In this document: positions 9,860 to 17,994 of the stretch, one piece after another
How positions within the stretch are numbered: the stretch's first letter is position 1
How the letters are laid out: the number at the start of each line of letters is the position of its first letter
NCBI RefSeq assembly: GCF_014642855.1
Contig: NZ_BMJB01000001.1
Location: 2,046,001 to 2,110,000, forward strand
Direction: 5' to 3'
DNA length: 64,000 bases
Origin: Edaphobacter acidisoli
GTDB lineage: Bacteria; Acidobacteriota; Terriglobia; Terriglobales; Acidobacteriaceae
Program-made: the position numbers and the translations under genes
The notes under the pieces: generated by a model
Databases searched by the model: none
What the model was told of the DNA's origin: nothing
The model's input: only the letters and a program-made list of their open reading frames with translations

Positions 9860-10534
9860 TCACTCGGCGGCGGAGGCGCTGGTGACGCCCTGGACGCGGG
9901 TGATTGCCTGGATTGCGGTCTGGAGGGCGGCTTCGCCGTGCTCATCGACGGCGAACTGCGCGACCTGGCCGCTTCCCTGCTCGTTCTTATCGACGGTGAC
10001 TCGACAGACATGCAGGTTGGCGTCGCGGAGACAGGTCAGCATCTGTTCGAGCGAGCAAATTTCCGGGTCGAAGACCGCGTTGACCGTCTGCTTGCGCCAA
10101 TGCTGATCGAGGCGGCGTTCCCACGGGCGCAGCACGACGAGCAGGATGAGTGAGATTGCAGTGGCGACGACGGCGGGCCAGTACATGCCTCCGCCGACGG
10201 CGAGACCGATGGCGGCGACGGTCCAGATGCTGGCGGCGGTTGTCAGGCCACGGACGGTGCTGCCGGTGGCGATGATGGTGCCTGCGCCGAGAAAGCCGAT
10301 GCCGGTGACGATCTGCGCGGCGATACGCGAGGGGTCGAGCGAGACGTTGGGCGTGCCGAGGATGTCGTGGAAGCCGAAGGCCGAGGCGAGCATGAACAGG
10401 CAGGACGCCATGCCGACGAGCGCGTGCGTGCGCAGGCCAGCGGAGCTTTCGTGGCGCTCGCGGTCGAGGCCGATCAGGCCGGTAAGGACCGTGGCTACGA
10501 CAAGACGCTGGATGATTTCATGCAGAGGCAGCAA
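9860..10534 (-). CDS. mgtC: MgtC/SapB family membrane protein
   Basis: A 224-residue protein with an N-terminal membrane part of about five helices and a C-terminal soluble ACT-like domain. Family marks are GLIGLDRERHESSAGLRTH, VGIGFLGAG-like VTGIGFLGAGTII, and STVRGLTTAASIWTVAAIGLAVGGGMY. MgtC proteins are linked to growth in low magnesium and to control of the F1Fo ATPase in pathogens; the role in a soil bacterium is open. The start is a TTG at 10534 with AGGAGA about ten bases upstream. It lies 23 bases after the SH3 lipoprotein gene and is probably co-transcribed with it. Confidence 0.92.
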   Translation of the reverse strand: MLPLHEIIQRLVVATVLTGLIGLDRERHESSAGLRTHALVGMASCLFMLASAFGFHDILGTPNVSLDPSRIAAQIVTGIGFLGAGTIIATGSTVRGLTTAASIWTVAAIGLAVGGGMYWPAVVATAISLILLVVLRPWERRLDQHWRKQTVNAVFDPEICSLEQMLTCLRDANLHVCRVTVDKNEQGSGQVAQFAVDEHGEAALQTAIQAITRVQGVTSASAAE

Positions 10535-10557
10535 GAGGCAGAATCTCCTGTGACAGC

Positions 10558-11757
10558 TTAACGCCTTCTGCGTGCTTTGACCGCTTTTTTCACGGGCGGT
10601 ACAGGATGCGCTTCATCGGGTGCAGTCGTGCCTGGCGGGAGGACGCGGCGGACGAGATTGCCTTCGAGGCGGTAGATCTTCACGATGGTCTTGCCGGGGA
10701 CGATGTAGCCGGTGGTGGGATCGGGGACGACGGGCGCGGAGTCGGCGGAGAGGACGCGATAGCTGTAGGTGGGCGCGGGGCCGCTCTGGTCGGGCGTTTT
10801 GCCGTTGGGGTCGGAGGCCATCTTGACCGTGACGGGAAGGTAGCCTTCGATGTTGCGGTCGCGGTATGAGGTCTCGTAGCGATGCTTCTTGATGTTCCAG
10901 ATGAAGACGCGCGCCTGGTCGAAGTCGTAGGTGAGGCCGGCGGTGTAGGGCGAGGTGACGGTGAGGTACTCGGGGATATTTTTGTTGTCGGTGGGCGCGT
11001 CGGGGTCGTTGACCGTGGTGAGGACGTAGGCGCCGACGATGCGCTGGCCTTCGGAGTAGCGGACGATGGCGTCGGGCGTGTCGACGTTCATCATGCGGCT
11101 GAGCATCCAGCCGGTGTCGCCCTTCTGGTCGCGCACGAGCCACCAGTCTTCCATGACGGACTTGGGCGGCTCAGCGGTTTTGGAGGCGGTTTTCGCGGCT
11201 TCGGTGGCTTGCATCCACGAGGGGATGGGCTTGGGTAGCGTGGCTCTCTGGAGGAGTTGGAGCTTGTCGTTTTCCTGGAGCAGGTAGAAGTGTTCGGCTT
11301 CGCGGCCCGGTGTGATGTGGAGGTAGACGTCGTCGCTGACGACGCCGGTGGCGACGGCGGGGTCGTCTTTGTGTTTCTCGCCGAGGACGAGGAATTTTTC
11401 GTAGGCGTCCTGCGTGGCGACGATCTTTTCGTCGATCCAGCCCTGCTCGCCGGTGGGCGTCTGGACGCGGATGAAGCGGCGTCCGTGCTCGAGCACCGTC
11501 AGCTTCTCACCGTTTTCGACGGTCGCGGTGCGGTTGGAGACGGCGGCGACGCGGTCGCGGAGGAAGGTCTCCTTTGCGGTGACGTAGACGTATTCGGTGG
11601 GGGGCTTGTGGAGGCGGGAGCAGCCGGAGAGCGCCATCGAGAAGAGGAGCGCTGTGGCACCGCGCAGCAGAAGAGGGCTACGCGCTGGATTGTGGGGAGC
11701 GGTTTTTGCTGAAGAAGAGATGATGGCCCGAAAACTCCACTCTGCATCGCGCGTCAC
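10558..11757 (-). CDS. Lipoprotein with SH3-type domain
   Basis: The mature part starts at the lipobox cysteine in MALSGCS, so this is an outer- or inner-membrane-anchored lipoprotein. An SH3-like module follows (GEKLTVLEHGRRFIRVQTPTGEQGWIDEKIV), then a long alpha/beta region of unknown fold and a basic tail (KKAVKARRRR). SH3b modules in such proteins usually bind cell-wall peptides, which is an inference here. The start is unsure: an open frame reaches 11841, but the GTG at 11757 gives a shorter leader; neither has a good ribosome binding site. Probably transcribed with mgtC downstream. Confidence 0.75.
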   Translation of the reverse strand: MTRDAEWSFRAIISSSAKTAPHNPARSPLLLRGATALLFSMALSGCSRLHKPPTEYVYVTAKETFLRDRVAAVSNRTATVENGEKLTVLEHGRRFIRVQTPTGEQGWIDEKIVATQDAYEKFLVLGEKHKDDPAVATGVVSDDVYLHITPGREAEHFYLLQENDKLQLLQRATLPKPIPSWMQATEAAKTASKTAEPPKSVMEDWWLVRDQKGDTGWMLSRMMNVDTPDAIVRYSEGQRIVGAYVLTTVNDPDAPTDNKNIPEYLTVTSPYTAGLTYDFDQARVFIWNIKKHRYETSYRDRNIEGYLPVTVKMASDPNGKTPDQSGPAPTYSYRVLSADSAPVVPDPTTGYIVPGKTIVKIYRLEGNLVRRVLPPGTTAPDEAHPVPPVKKAVKARRRR

Positions 11758-11847
11758 GCAACCGGAGTAACGGCGATGCGTTTGAATCCTGCAACCGTGG
11801 CCTGTCTGCGAAGCATCCGGCGGCTTCGCAGGCAGGCCCATGGTTCG

Positions 11848-12876
11848 CTACTTGCCCAGCGTCGGCGCGGTTGCTCCGGTGCTTACGCCGTCCTGCTGCG
11901 CCTGATAGGTGATGATGGTCTTCAGCGTCTCGTATGGGACGGCCGAGATGGGCAGGAGGTGTCCGTTGACCGCCAGCATCGGCGTCTGGTCTACGCCGAG
12001 GTCCTGCGCCAGCTTGATCGAGGCGTTCACCTGGTCCTTGGTTGCCTGCGAGTTCGCGCATGCGCCGATCGCTGTTGGATCGAGGCCAGCCTGCTTGACG
12101 GCGTTGTTGAGTGTGTCGTCGGCGGTGCCTTCTGCGAGGCCGCTCTGCGTGTTGAAGACGCCGTCGGCGTAGGAGAAGAACGCGTCGTTGTTCTGCTTCT
12201 CGACGCAGTAGCCGTAGGCCGCCGCCTTGAAGGCGTAGGGATGGATCTCCGTCAGCGGGAAGGGCTGGAAGACGATGTGCGCGTTCGGGAAGTCCTTCGC
12301 CAACTGGTTCATGGTGCCCTGCGCGTCCTTGCAGTGCGGGCACTCGAGATCGGCGAACTCGACGAGCAGGAGGCTCTTGCCCGGAGCGCCGCGCCATGCG
12401 CCGTCGGCATGCTGCTCCAGCGTCTGACGGGCATCGGCGAACGGAGTCGCGCCAAACGGGATCACGGTGTCGCCCGCAATCGCGTGCTTGCCGTCAGGAG
12501 TGACGAAGAACGCCGTCGACTGCACCTTCGCGTTGGCGGACTTGTCGGAGACGAACACGATCACCTTGGCTACGTCGGGGGCCTGCGTCTTCTGGATCGC
12601 CTCCACGCGCCAGATGCGGTTCTGGTCGTAGCCCCACAGAGATTTGAGGAAGGTGTTGACGGTGTCCACCGTGGGAGACGTGGCCGTGAAGTACTTCTGG
12701 TTTACGGGAGGAAACGGGTCCTTCGGCACGGTACTCGGCTCAAGGTTCTGCAACTGCAAAGGTGGCGTCGCCTGCTTTGCCGCTGCGCCTGTACCCGCCT
12801 GGGTCTGCGCCCCGGCCACTGTTGCCACACCCAGCACTACTGCTAGGCTTGCCATCATCCACTTAGAATTCTTCAA
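11848..12876 (-). CDS. Secreted DsbA-family thiol-disulfide protein
   Basis: A 342-residue exported protein: a signal peptide (ASLAVVLGVATVAGAQ), an N-terminal domain of about 130 residues, and a DsbA/thioredoxin-like domain from about residue 165. The redox motif is Cys179-Pro-His-Cys182 in FADLECPHCK, with the cis-proline at Pro299 in VDQTPMLAVNG. The CPHC pair is the DsbA-type oxidising motif. The fold, with a helical insert, resembles the DSBA-like proteins that accept or form disulfides in the periplasm. The N-terminal extra domain (KYFTATSP... DGKHAIAGDTVIPFG) is often seen with such domains. It lies between nadE and the SH3 lipoprotein. Confidence 0.9.
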   Translation of the reverse strand: MKNSKWMMASLAVVLGVATVAGAQTQAGTGAAAKQATPPLQLQNLEPSTVPKDPFPPVNQKYFTATSPTVDTVNTFLKSLWGYDQNRIWRVEAIQKTQAPDVAKVIVFVSDKSANAKVQSTAFFVTPDGKHAIAGDTVIPFGATPFADARQTLEQHADGAWRGAPGKSLLLVEFADLECPHCKDAQGTMNQLAKDFPNAHIVFQPFPLTEIHPYAFKAAAYGYCVEKQNNDAFFSYADGVFNTQSGLAEGTADDTLNNAVKQAGLDPTAIGACANSQATKDQVNASIKLAQDLGVDQTPMLAVNGHLLPISAVPYETLKTIITYQAQQDGVSTGATAPTLGK

Positions 12877-12937
12877 CGAATACGCCTCCGAGCCCTTGTT
12901 CGGGCCGCCTTCTCTATTAATAAACCTGCATCATCCA

Positions 12938-14617
12938 TTAAACCTGAACTTTGACAGCAATGGGAAACCGACGTCCCATCCCGAACGACTTTGCCGTGAC
13001 CTTCAACACCAGGGCGGCTTGCTGGCGCTTGTACTCGCTGCGCTCAACCAACTGTATGACCGATCGGACCAGCGTAACGTCAACTCCCTGCTCTTCGGCG
13101 ATCTGCTCGGCGGACATGTACCGCTCGACGTACGCCTCCAGAATCGGGTCAAGGACCTCGTAGGGGGGCAGCGAGTCGGTGTCGCGCTGCTCGGGCCGCA
13201 GCTCTGCCGAAGGGGGCTTCTCGATGGTCGCCCATGGGATGACTTCGCCGGAGCGGTTGACGTAGCGGCTGAGCGCGTAGACGCGCGTCTTCATGACATC
13301 GCCGATGACGGCCAGTGCGCCGACCATGTCGCCGTAGAGCGTGCAGTAGCCGGTGGACATCTCGCTCTTGTTGCCTGTCGTCAGGACCAGCGCGCCAAAC
13401 TTGTTCGAGAGCGCCATCAGCAGCGCGCCGCGGATTCTCGATTGCAGATTTTCTTCGGCCAGACCGAATGGCGTTCCAGCGAACAGCGTGTCCAGCACCT
13501 TGCGGTACTGCGCGAAGACATCGTGGATGGGCAGCATCTCGAAGCGGATGCCGAGGTTCTTCGCGAGATCGCGCGCGTCGTCGATGGAGCCGAGCGAGGA
13601 GTACTCGCTGGGCATGCCGACGCCGACGACGTTCTCTGCGCCCAGCGCCTCGACCGCAATCGCCGCGACCAGCGCGGAGTCGATGCCGCCGCTCAAACCG
13701 ATCAGCGCCTTGGTGAATCCGCATTTGCGCACGTAGTCGCGGGTGCCGAGCACGAGCGCCTTCCAGGTCGCCTCGACCTCGTCGACAGGCGCGTCTGCCA
13801 CGACCTCGGCGCCGTCTTCCGTGTCGAAGACCACGAGATCTTCGGCGAAGGCCGCGCCGCGCGCCATGACGCGCCCATCGGGCCTGAGCACGAGCGATGC
13901 GCCGTCGAAGACGAGACTGTCGTTGCCGCCGACCTGGTTGAGCATCGCGACGATCGCACCGTGACGTACGGCCAGCGCAGACAGCATGCGCTCGCGCACC
14001 TGCTGCTTGCCTTGCCAATAGGGCGAGGCCGAGATGTTCAGGATGATGCGCCGGCGCGAGGCGAGCCTCTCGGGCTGCTCGCTCCACTGCTTCATCAACA
14101 CATCGACGGGATCGATCTGGTACATCTGGCGCGGCCAGAAGCCCTTGTCGTTCCAGGCGTCCTCGCAGATTGTGATGGCGAGCGGCTCCCCGGCAACGCA
14201 GGTCAGTGTCTGGTGCTCTGCCGGCTCGAAGTATCGCTGCTCGTCGAAGACGTCGTAGAACGGAAGCAGCATCTTCTGCTGCGTGAAGATGACCTTGCCT
14301 GCGGAGAGCATCACAGCCGCGTTGCGTACGCGCTTGCCTACGTGCGAGTTGGCTGGCATCACGGTGCCGCATAGGACGGCTGGCCGCCCGGGCTCTGCTG
14401 TCCAGCAGGCGATCTCGTCGACCACCTGCCCTGCACGCACCACGAATGCGTCTCTTTCAAGCAGGTCGGCAGGCGGATACCCGCACGCGGCGAGCTCTGG
14501 AAACACGACCAGATTGACGCCCAGCGCTGCTGCGCGCGATGCATATTCCAGAATCTTCTTTGTATTGCCGGAGAAGTCTCCAACGGTTGGATTAATCTGG
14601 GCGAGCGCGATCTTCAC
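12938..14617 (-). CDS. nadE: Glutamine-dependent NAD+ synthetase
   Basis: A 559-residue two-domain enzyme that turns deamido-NAD+ into NAD+ using glutamine. The N-terminal nitrilase-type glutaminase has the triad Glu41 (FPELAACGY), Lys115 (QKMLLPFY) and Cys151 (ICEDAW). The C-terminal synthetase has the ATP loop LSGGIDSAL at about 308-316, plus TTGNKSEMSTGY and the PPSAELRPEQRDTDSLPPY segment that binds the dinucleotide. It is full length. It starts 16 bases after the sugar transferase gene ends on the same strand, so the two may share a transcript. Confidence 0.97.
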   Translation of the reverse strand: MKIALAQINPTVGDFSGNTKKILEYASRAAALGVNLVVFPELAACGYPPADLLERDAFVVRAGQVVDEIACWTAEPGRPAVLCGTVMPANSHVGKRVRNAAVMLSAGKVIFTQQKMLLPFYDVFDEQRYFEPAEHQTLTCVAGEPLAITICEDAWNDKGFWPRQMYQIDPVDVLMKQWSEQPERLASRRRIILNISASPYWQGKQQVRERMLSALAVRHGAIVAMLNQVGGNDSLVFDGASLVLRPDGRVMARGAAFAEDLVVFDTEDGAEVVADAPVDEVEATWKALVLGTRDYVRKCGFTKALIGLSGGIDSALVAAIAVEALGAENVVGVGMPSEYSSLGSIDDARDLAKNLGIRFEMLPIHDVFAQYRKVLDTLFAGTPFGLAEENLQSRIRGALLMALSNKFGALVLTTGNKSEMSTGYCTLYGDMVGALAVIGDVMKTRVYALSRYVNRSGEVIPWATIEKPPSAELRPEQRDTDSLPPYEVLDPILEAYVERYMSAEQIAEEQGVDVTLVRSVIQLVERSEYKRQQAALVLKVTAKSFGMGRRFPIAVKVQV

Positions 14618-14633
14618 GCTTTCAGTTTACCGC

Positions 14634-16148
14634 CTAGGAGCCGGTGCCGCTTACCACCACGCTCACCGTGCGCGCCAGAATCCGGAGGTCCATGAGCAGG
14701 CTCCAGTTCTCGACGTACGCTGTGTCGAGTGAGATGTAGCTGTCGAACGATGGGTCCTGCCGCGCTTCCACCTGCCACAAGCCGGTGATGCCGGGTAGCA
14801 CATCGAGCCGCCGCAGATGCGCCAAGTCGTACTGTTCCACCTCGTTGGCCATGGGAGGCCGCGGTCCGACAAGGCTCATGTCGCCGCGCAGGACGTTGTA
14901 GAACTGCGGCAATTCATCGAGCGAGTACTTGCGCAGAAAGCGGCCCAACCGCGTGATACGGGGGTCGTTGGCGATCTTGAAGAGAATGCCGTCACGCTCG
15001 TTCATGTGCTCGAGTTCGGCCTTGCGCCGGTCCGCGTCCTGCACCATCGTGCGGAATTTATAGCAGGTGAAGTTACGTCCTTTGCGGCCGATGCGTTGCG
15101 CCCTGTAGAAGATCGGCCCGTCGGAGTCGAACTTCACGGCAATCGCAATGGCCACCATCACCGGTGAGAGCACCGCAAGCGCAAGCGCCGAGAGCGTGGT
15201 ATCCAGCGTGCGCTTCAGCAGGAATGCACCTATCGGAAAATCCTTGCGGTGGAGCGGAATCGTCGGGAACTGGCCGATGTATTCGACGGGCGCGTTCCAG
15301 GCCAGACCGTCGTACATGTCCGGCACCACACGCACGTCAATTCCAGCGGTGCGCGCCTCCTCCACCATCTTGATCACCAGCTTCTTTTCTGCCGGGACGG
15401 AGAAAAAGATCTCATCGACGAAGAGTGAGCGGGCCAGCGAGAGGCAGTTGCGCACATCACCGACGACGTCGGCATCGCCCGACTCCGCCTCGCGCTCCGT
15501 CAGCGCGACAAAGCCCTTGAAGCGGAACCCGAGATGCTGGAGCGACTCAAGGTGGTTCCTGAGAGCGTAGCCCACGCGGCCCGCGCCGACGATGAGCACA
15601 TTGCGCGTCTCCATGCCTGCGCGGAAGCGACGGTACGCCAACGACCGCCACAGTGCGCGACGCATGCAGAGCAGAAGCGTCGAAAGCACGACGACCAGAA
15701 TGACGACCACGCGCGAGACAAACTCGCCGCTTGAAAGATAAAGAGTCCCACATAGCAGCAAGCCCGAGGTAAGCGCCGCCTGAATGGTCATGCGCTGCTC
15801 GTGCAGACCGCTGCGATTCTGAATAGGCCCGTAGAGGCCATAGGAACGAGTAAAGAAGATGAGGCACACCGCAAACCAGGCTACGTAGAAAAAGAGCAGG
15901 TGCGGCGTTGACTGGATCAGATGGGGGACGACGTAGATCGTGGGGACTTCAGCAGGAAGGACCGTGCGAAGCCGCAGGGCCAGGATGGCGGCAACAACGA
16001 CAGTGAGAATATCCAGCGACGCCCATACCAGGCTGGTAACCGAGGGCCGACGAAACAGCCCATCGCTACGGCTGGCTGTACGCCTTCCGGCAGCGGTATG
16101 CGCTCGTCCTGAAACGATTACTTGTTGCAAGTAATCTGGTGTCGCCAT
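14634..16148 (-). CDS. Polyprenyl-phosphate hexose-1-phosphate transferase (exopolysaccharide initiation)
   Basis: A 504-residue inner-membrane protein of the WbaP/WcaJ/GumD type. Four to five hydrophobic helices lie in the first 140 residues, followed by a Rossmann-like CoA-binding-type region (NVLIVGAGRVGYALRNHL). Next comes a membrane-inserting helix (LKRTLDTTLSALALAVLSPVM) and the catalytic sugar-transferase core: KFDSDGPIFYRAQRIGRKGRNF, YKFRTM, LRKYSLDELPQFYNVLRGDMSLVGPRPP. The DELPQ and GPRP motifs mark the active site. It puts the first sugar phosphate on undecaprenyl phosphate to start capsule or EPS repeat-unit assembly. No other EPS gene is next to it here. Confidence 0.94.
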   Translation of the reverse strand: MATPDYLQQVIVSGRAHTAAGRRTASRSDGLFRRPSVTSLVWASLDILTVVVAAILALRLRTVLPAEVPTIYVVPHLIQSTPHLLFFYVAWFAVCLIFFTRSYGLYGPIQNRSGLHEQRMTIQAALTSGLLLCGTLYLSSGEFVSRVVVILVVVLSTLLLCMRRALWRSLAYRRFRAGMETRNVLIVGAGRVGYALRNHLESLQHLGFRFKGFVALTEREAESGDADVVGDVRNCLSLARSLFVDEIFFSVPAEKKLVIKMVEEARTAGIDVRVVPDMYDGLAWNAPVEYIGQFPTIPLHRKDFPIGAFLLKRTLDTTLSALALAVLSPVMVAIAIAVKFDSDGPIFYRAQRIGRKGRNFTCYKFRTMVQDADRRKAELEHMNERDGILFKIANDPRITRLGRFLRKYSLDELPQFYNVLRGDMSLVGPRPPMANEVEQYDLAHLRRLDVLPGITGLWQVEARQDPSFDSYISLDTAYVENWSLLMDLRILARTVSVVVSGTGS

Positions 16149-16457
16149 GAGCGAACGGCCTCTCTACACAAATTCCATTGGCATCACAGACGGTAGGATG
16201 CAGGAAGTCTGCAAAGCTGACCCTATCCATTCAAAATTTACATTGCTGCAATTACTGGACACGCTTTGGGGAATTTAGTTTCCGAAGTTCTCTTTTGACT
16301 CGGGGAGGCGGTGTCTTCAGAAACCGTTTCTATTAACTGCAAGAAAGAATACGCATCACAACTTTACCATGACAACTGCGCGTTCACGATGAGGCAAACG
16401 GCGTACCAAACTACTAATCCCGGCTGCAAGACTCGTTCCACTTTTGGGTGATGCGGG
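16149..16457. other. Intergenic region upstream of the sugar transferase
   Basis: A 309-base, comparatively AT-rich gap between two minus-strand genes. No ORF is convincing. It probably carries the promoter of the sugar-transferase/nadE transcript and a long 5' leader. Confidence 0.6.
16345..16374 (-). promoter_or_regulatory. Candidate sigma-70-type promoter for the sugar transferase
   Basis: On the minus strand TTGTCA (complement of 16369-16374) and TATTCT (complement of 16345-16350) are 18 bases apart. It is found by eye only and lies about 200 bases from the start codon. Confidence 0.3.
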
Positions 16458-17372
16458 TCAGGCAGGCATGACCAGCTCGTCGAGCGTGAGAAACTCCTGG
16501 ACGGTCGGGTCGTCCGACCGCTCCATCTCCTCCATGGTGCCGAAAAAGACTGCCTTGCCTCCGCTCAAGAAGACGACGCGATCGGCCAGCTTCTTCGCCA
16601 GCCGCATATCGTGGGTGACGACGATGCTGGTCAGGTGAAGCTGCTGCTTCAGCCGCTCAATCAGGTTGCCCAGCAGATGCGCCATCAGTGGATCGACCAT
16701 CGTCGTCGGCTCGTCGTAGAGCACGGCTTCGGGCTGGGCCGCCAATGCTCGCGCGATGGCGACTGAGCGCTTCATGCCGGTGGAAAGGTCCGATGGCAGC
16801 AGGTGATCCATGCCCGCCACGCCAACCATCTCCAGCAAACCCTTGACTACCTTGAGGATCTGGTCTTCCTCCATATCGCCCCGCTCGCGCATGGGAAAGG
16901 CTACGTTCTCGCCCACCGTGATCGAGTCGAACAGCGCGCCGTTCTGGAAGACCATTGTGACCTTGCGGCGCACCTCTTGCAGCTCTTTCTCGGTGTAGCC
17001 GCAAATGTTTTCACCTGCGACGCGGATTACGCCGCTATCCGGCTTCAGAAAGCCCATGATCATCTGCAACGAAACGGACTTGCCCACGCCGCTGCGGCCC
17101 AGGATGCAGAGCGTCTCGCCGGGGTTGACGCAGAAGCTGACATCTTCGAGAACCACGAAGCCGCCAAACGACTTCGAGACGTGGTCGAAGGAGATATAAG
17201 AACCAGGCTTGTTACGAACGTCCGGCACAGCCTCGACAGCAGCTTCATTCTGCTGCGCGGCTTGCTCCATGAACTCTTCAACAACCGGCGCGACGTCGGG
17301 AGAGACCTCTTCCATCAGAGGTTCGTTCTCGTCGGGGAGCGCGCCTTCGCCGTTGTTCTGCGACTCAGCCAT
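16458..17372 (-). CDS. MlaF-like ABC transporter ATP-binding protein
   Basis: About 304 residues; ATG at 17372, with a GTG two codons earlier as an alternative. The first 55 residues are an acidic extension not typical of the family. The ATPase has Walker A GRSGVGKS (about 92-99), Q-loop VFQNGALFDS, Walker B AVLYDEP and the switch His in VVTHDM. The layout IRVAGENICGYTEKELQEVRRKV and NGALFDSITVGENVAFPMRE is that of MlaF/Ttg2A lipid-transport ATPases. The signature motif reads LSTGMKRS instead of LSGGM(R/K)RR, and the D-loop reads TTMVDP. MlaE/MlaD partners are not adjacent. It is followed by mobA only 20 bases upstream. Confidence 0.88.
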   Translation of the reverse strand: MAESQNNGEGALPDENEPLMEEVSPDVAPVVEEFMEQAAQQNEAAVEAVPDVRNKPGSYISFDHVSKSFGGFVVLEDVSFCVNPGETLCILGRSGVGKSVSLQMIMGFLKPDSGVIRVAGENICGYTEKELQEVRRKVTMVFQNGALFDSITVGENVAFPMRERGDMEEDQILKVVKGLLEMVGVAGMDHLLPSDLSTGMKRSVAIARALAAQPEAVLYDEPTTMVDPLMAHLLGNLIERLKQQLHLTSIVVTHDMRLAKKLADRVVFLSGGKAVFFGTMEEMERSDDPTVQEFLTLDELVMPA

Positions 17373-17391
17373 AGCCACAGCCTAAACCAAC

Positions 17392-17994
17392 TTATGCGTC
17401 GAGTGCGTCGGCGTGCTCCGCTGCCTCGGCAAACTCTGCCGGTGTGTTTAGATTCGCAAACCACTTCACATTTGCAAAATCCATCACATGCACTCTTCCG
17501 GCAAGCTCGAGTGCGGGCGCTACCTTCCACCGCCCCTCGGCCAATTCGCGCCGCAGTGCCGGAAGCATTGTGCGCGAGTAGACTCCACACAGCGGCTGCA
17601 GCCGCCCGTCGGCGCGCGCAATCACTGCGGCCCAATCGCCTACCGCTGCGACTTGAAGTAGCTCGCGCAGACACTTATCCGGTACGAACGGCGCGTCCAC
17701 TGGCAGGAACAGGTTCCACTCGTGCGCGCTCTGCTCCAATGCAGCGACGATCCCGCCAAGTGGCCCGCACCCCGGCGCTTCATCGGGGATGACGCGTCCA
17801 TAGCGCTCAAGTTCGGGCTTGCCGCCAGCGATGGCGACCTCGTCACAGACTGTGCGCAGCTTGCCAAGACACCGCTCCACCAGGGTCAGTCCGCCGAGCT
17901 GCAAGATGGCCTTGTCCTGTCCCATGCGCGTGCTGCGGCCGCCTGCCAGGACAAAGCCCGCGGCCTTCACCGGAGGGTTGGCTTCCACAGTCAT
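17392..17994 (-). CDS. mobA: Molybdenum cofactor guanylyltransferase
   Basis: A 200-residue nucleotidyltransferase that attaches GMP to molybdopterin to make the bis-MGD cofactor of molybdoenzymes. The N-terminal GTP loop is FVLAGGRSTRMGQDKAIL. It is followed by PDEAPGCGPLGGIVAALE and the metal-binding Asp in LFLPVDAPFVP; FANLNTPAEF near the end is also family-typical. The start ATG overlaps the stop of the M20 peptidase gene by ATGA, so the two are translationally coupled. A molybdoenzyme is not present in the window. Confidence 0.93.
   Translation of the reverse strand: MTVEANPPVKAAGFVLAGGRSTRMGQDKAILQLGGLTLVERCLGKLRTVCDEVAIAGGKPELERYGRVIPDEAPGCGPLGGIVAALEQSAHEWNLFLPVDAPFVPDKCLRELLQVAAVGDWAAVIARADGRLQPLCGVYSRTMLPALRRELAEGRWKVAPALELAGRVHVMDFANVKWFANLNTPAEFAEAAEHADALDA

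Noticed and set aside
12644..14374. A 576-codon plus-strand frame opposite nadE and part of the DsbA-like gene.
   Set aside because: Shadow of high-G+C coding; it crosses two real genes and an intergenic gap and has no ribosome site or motif.
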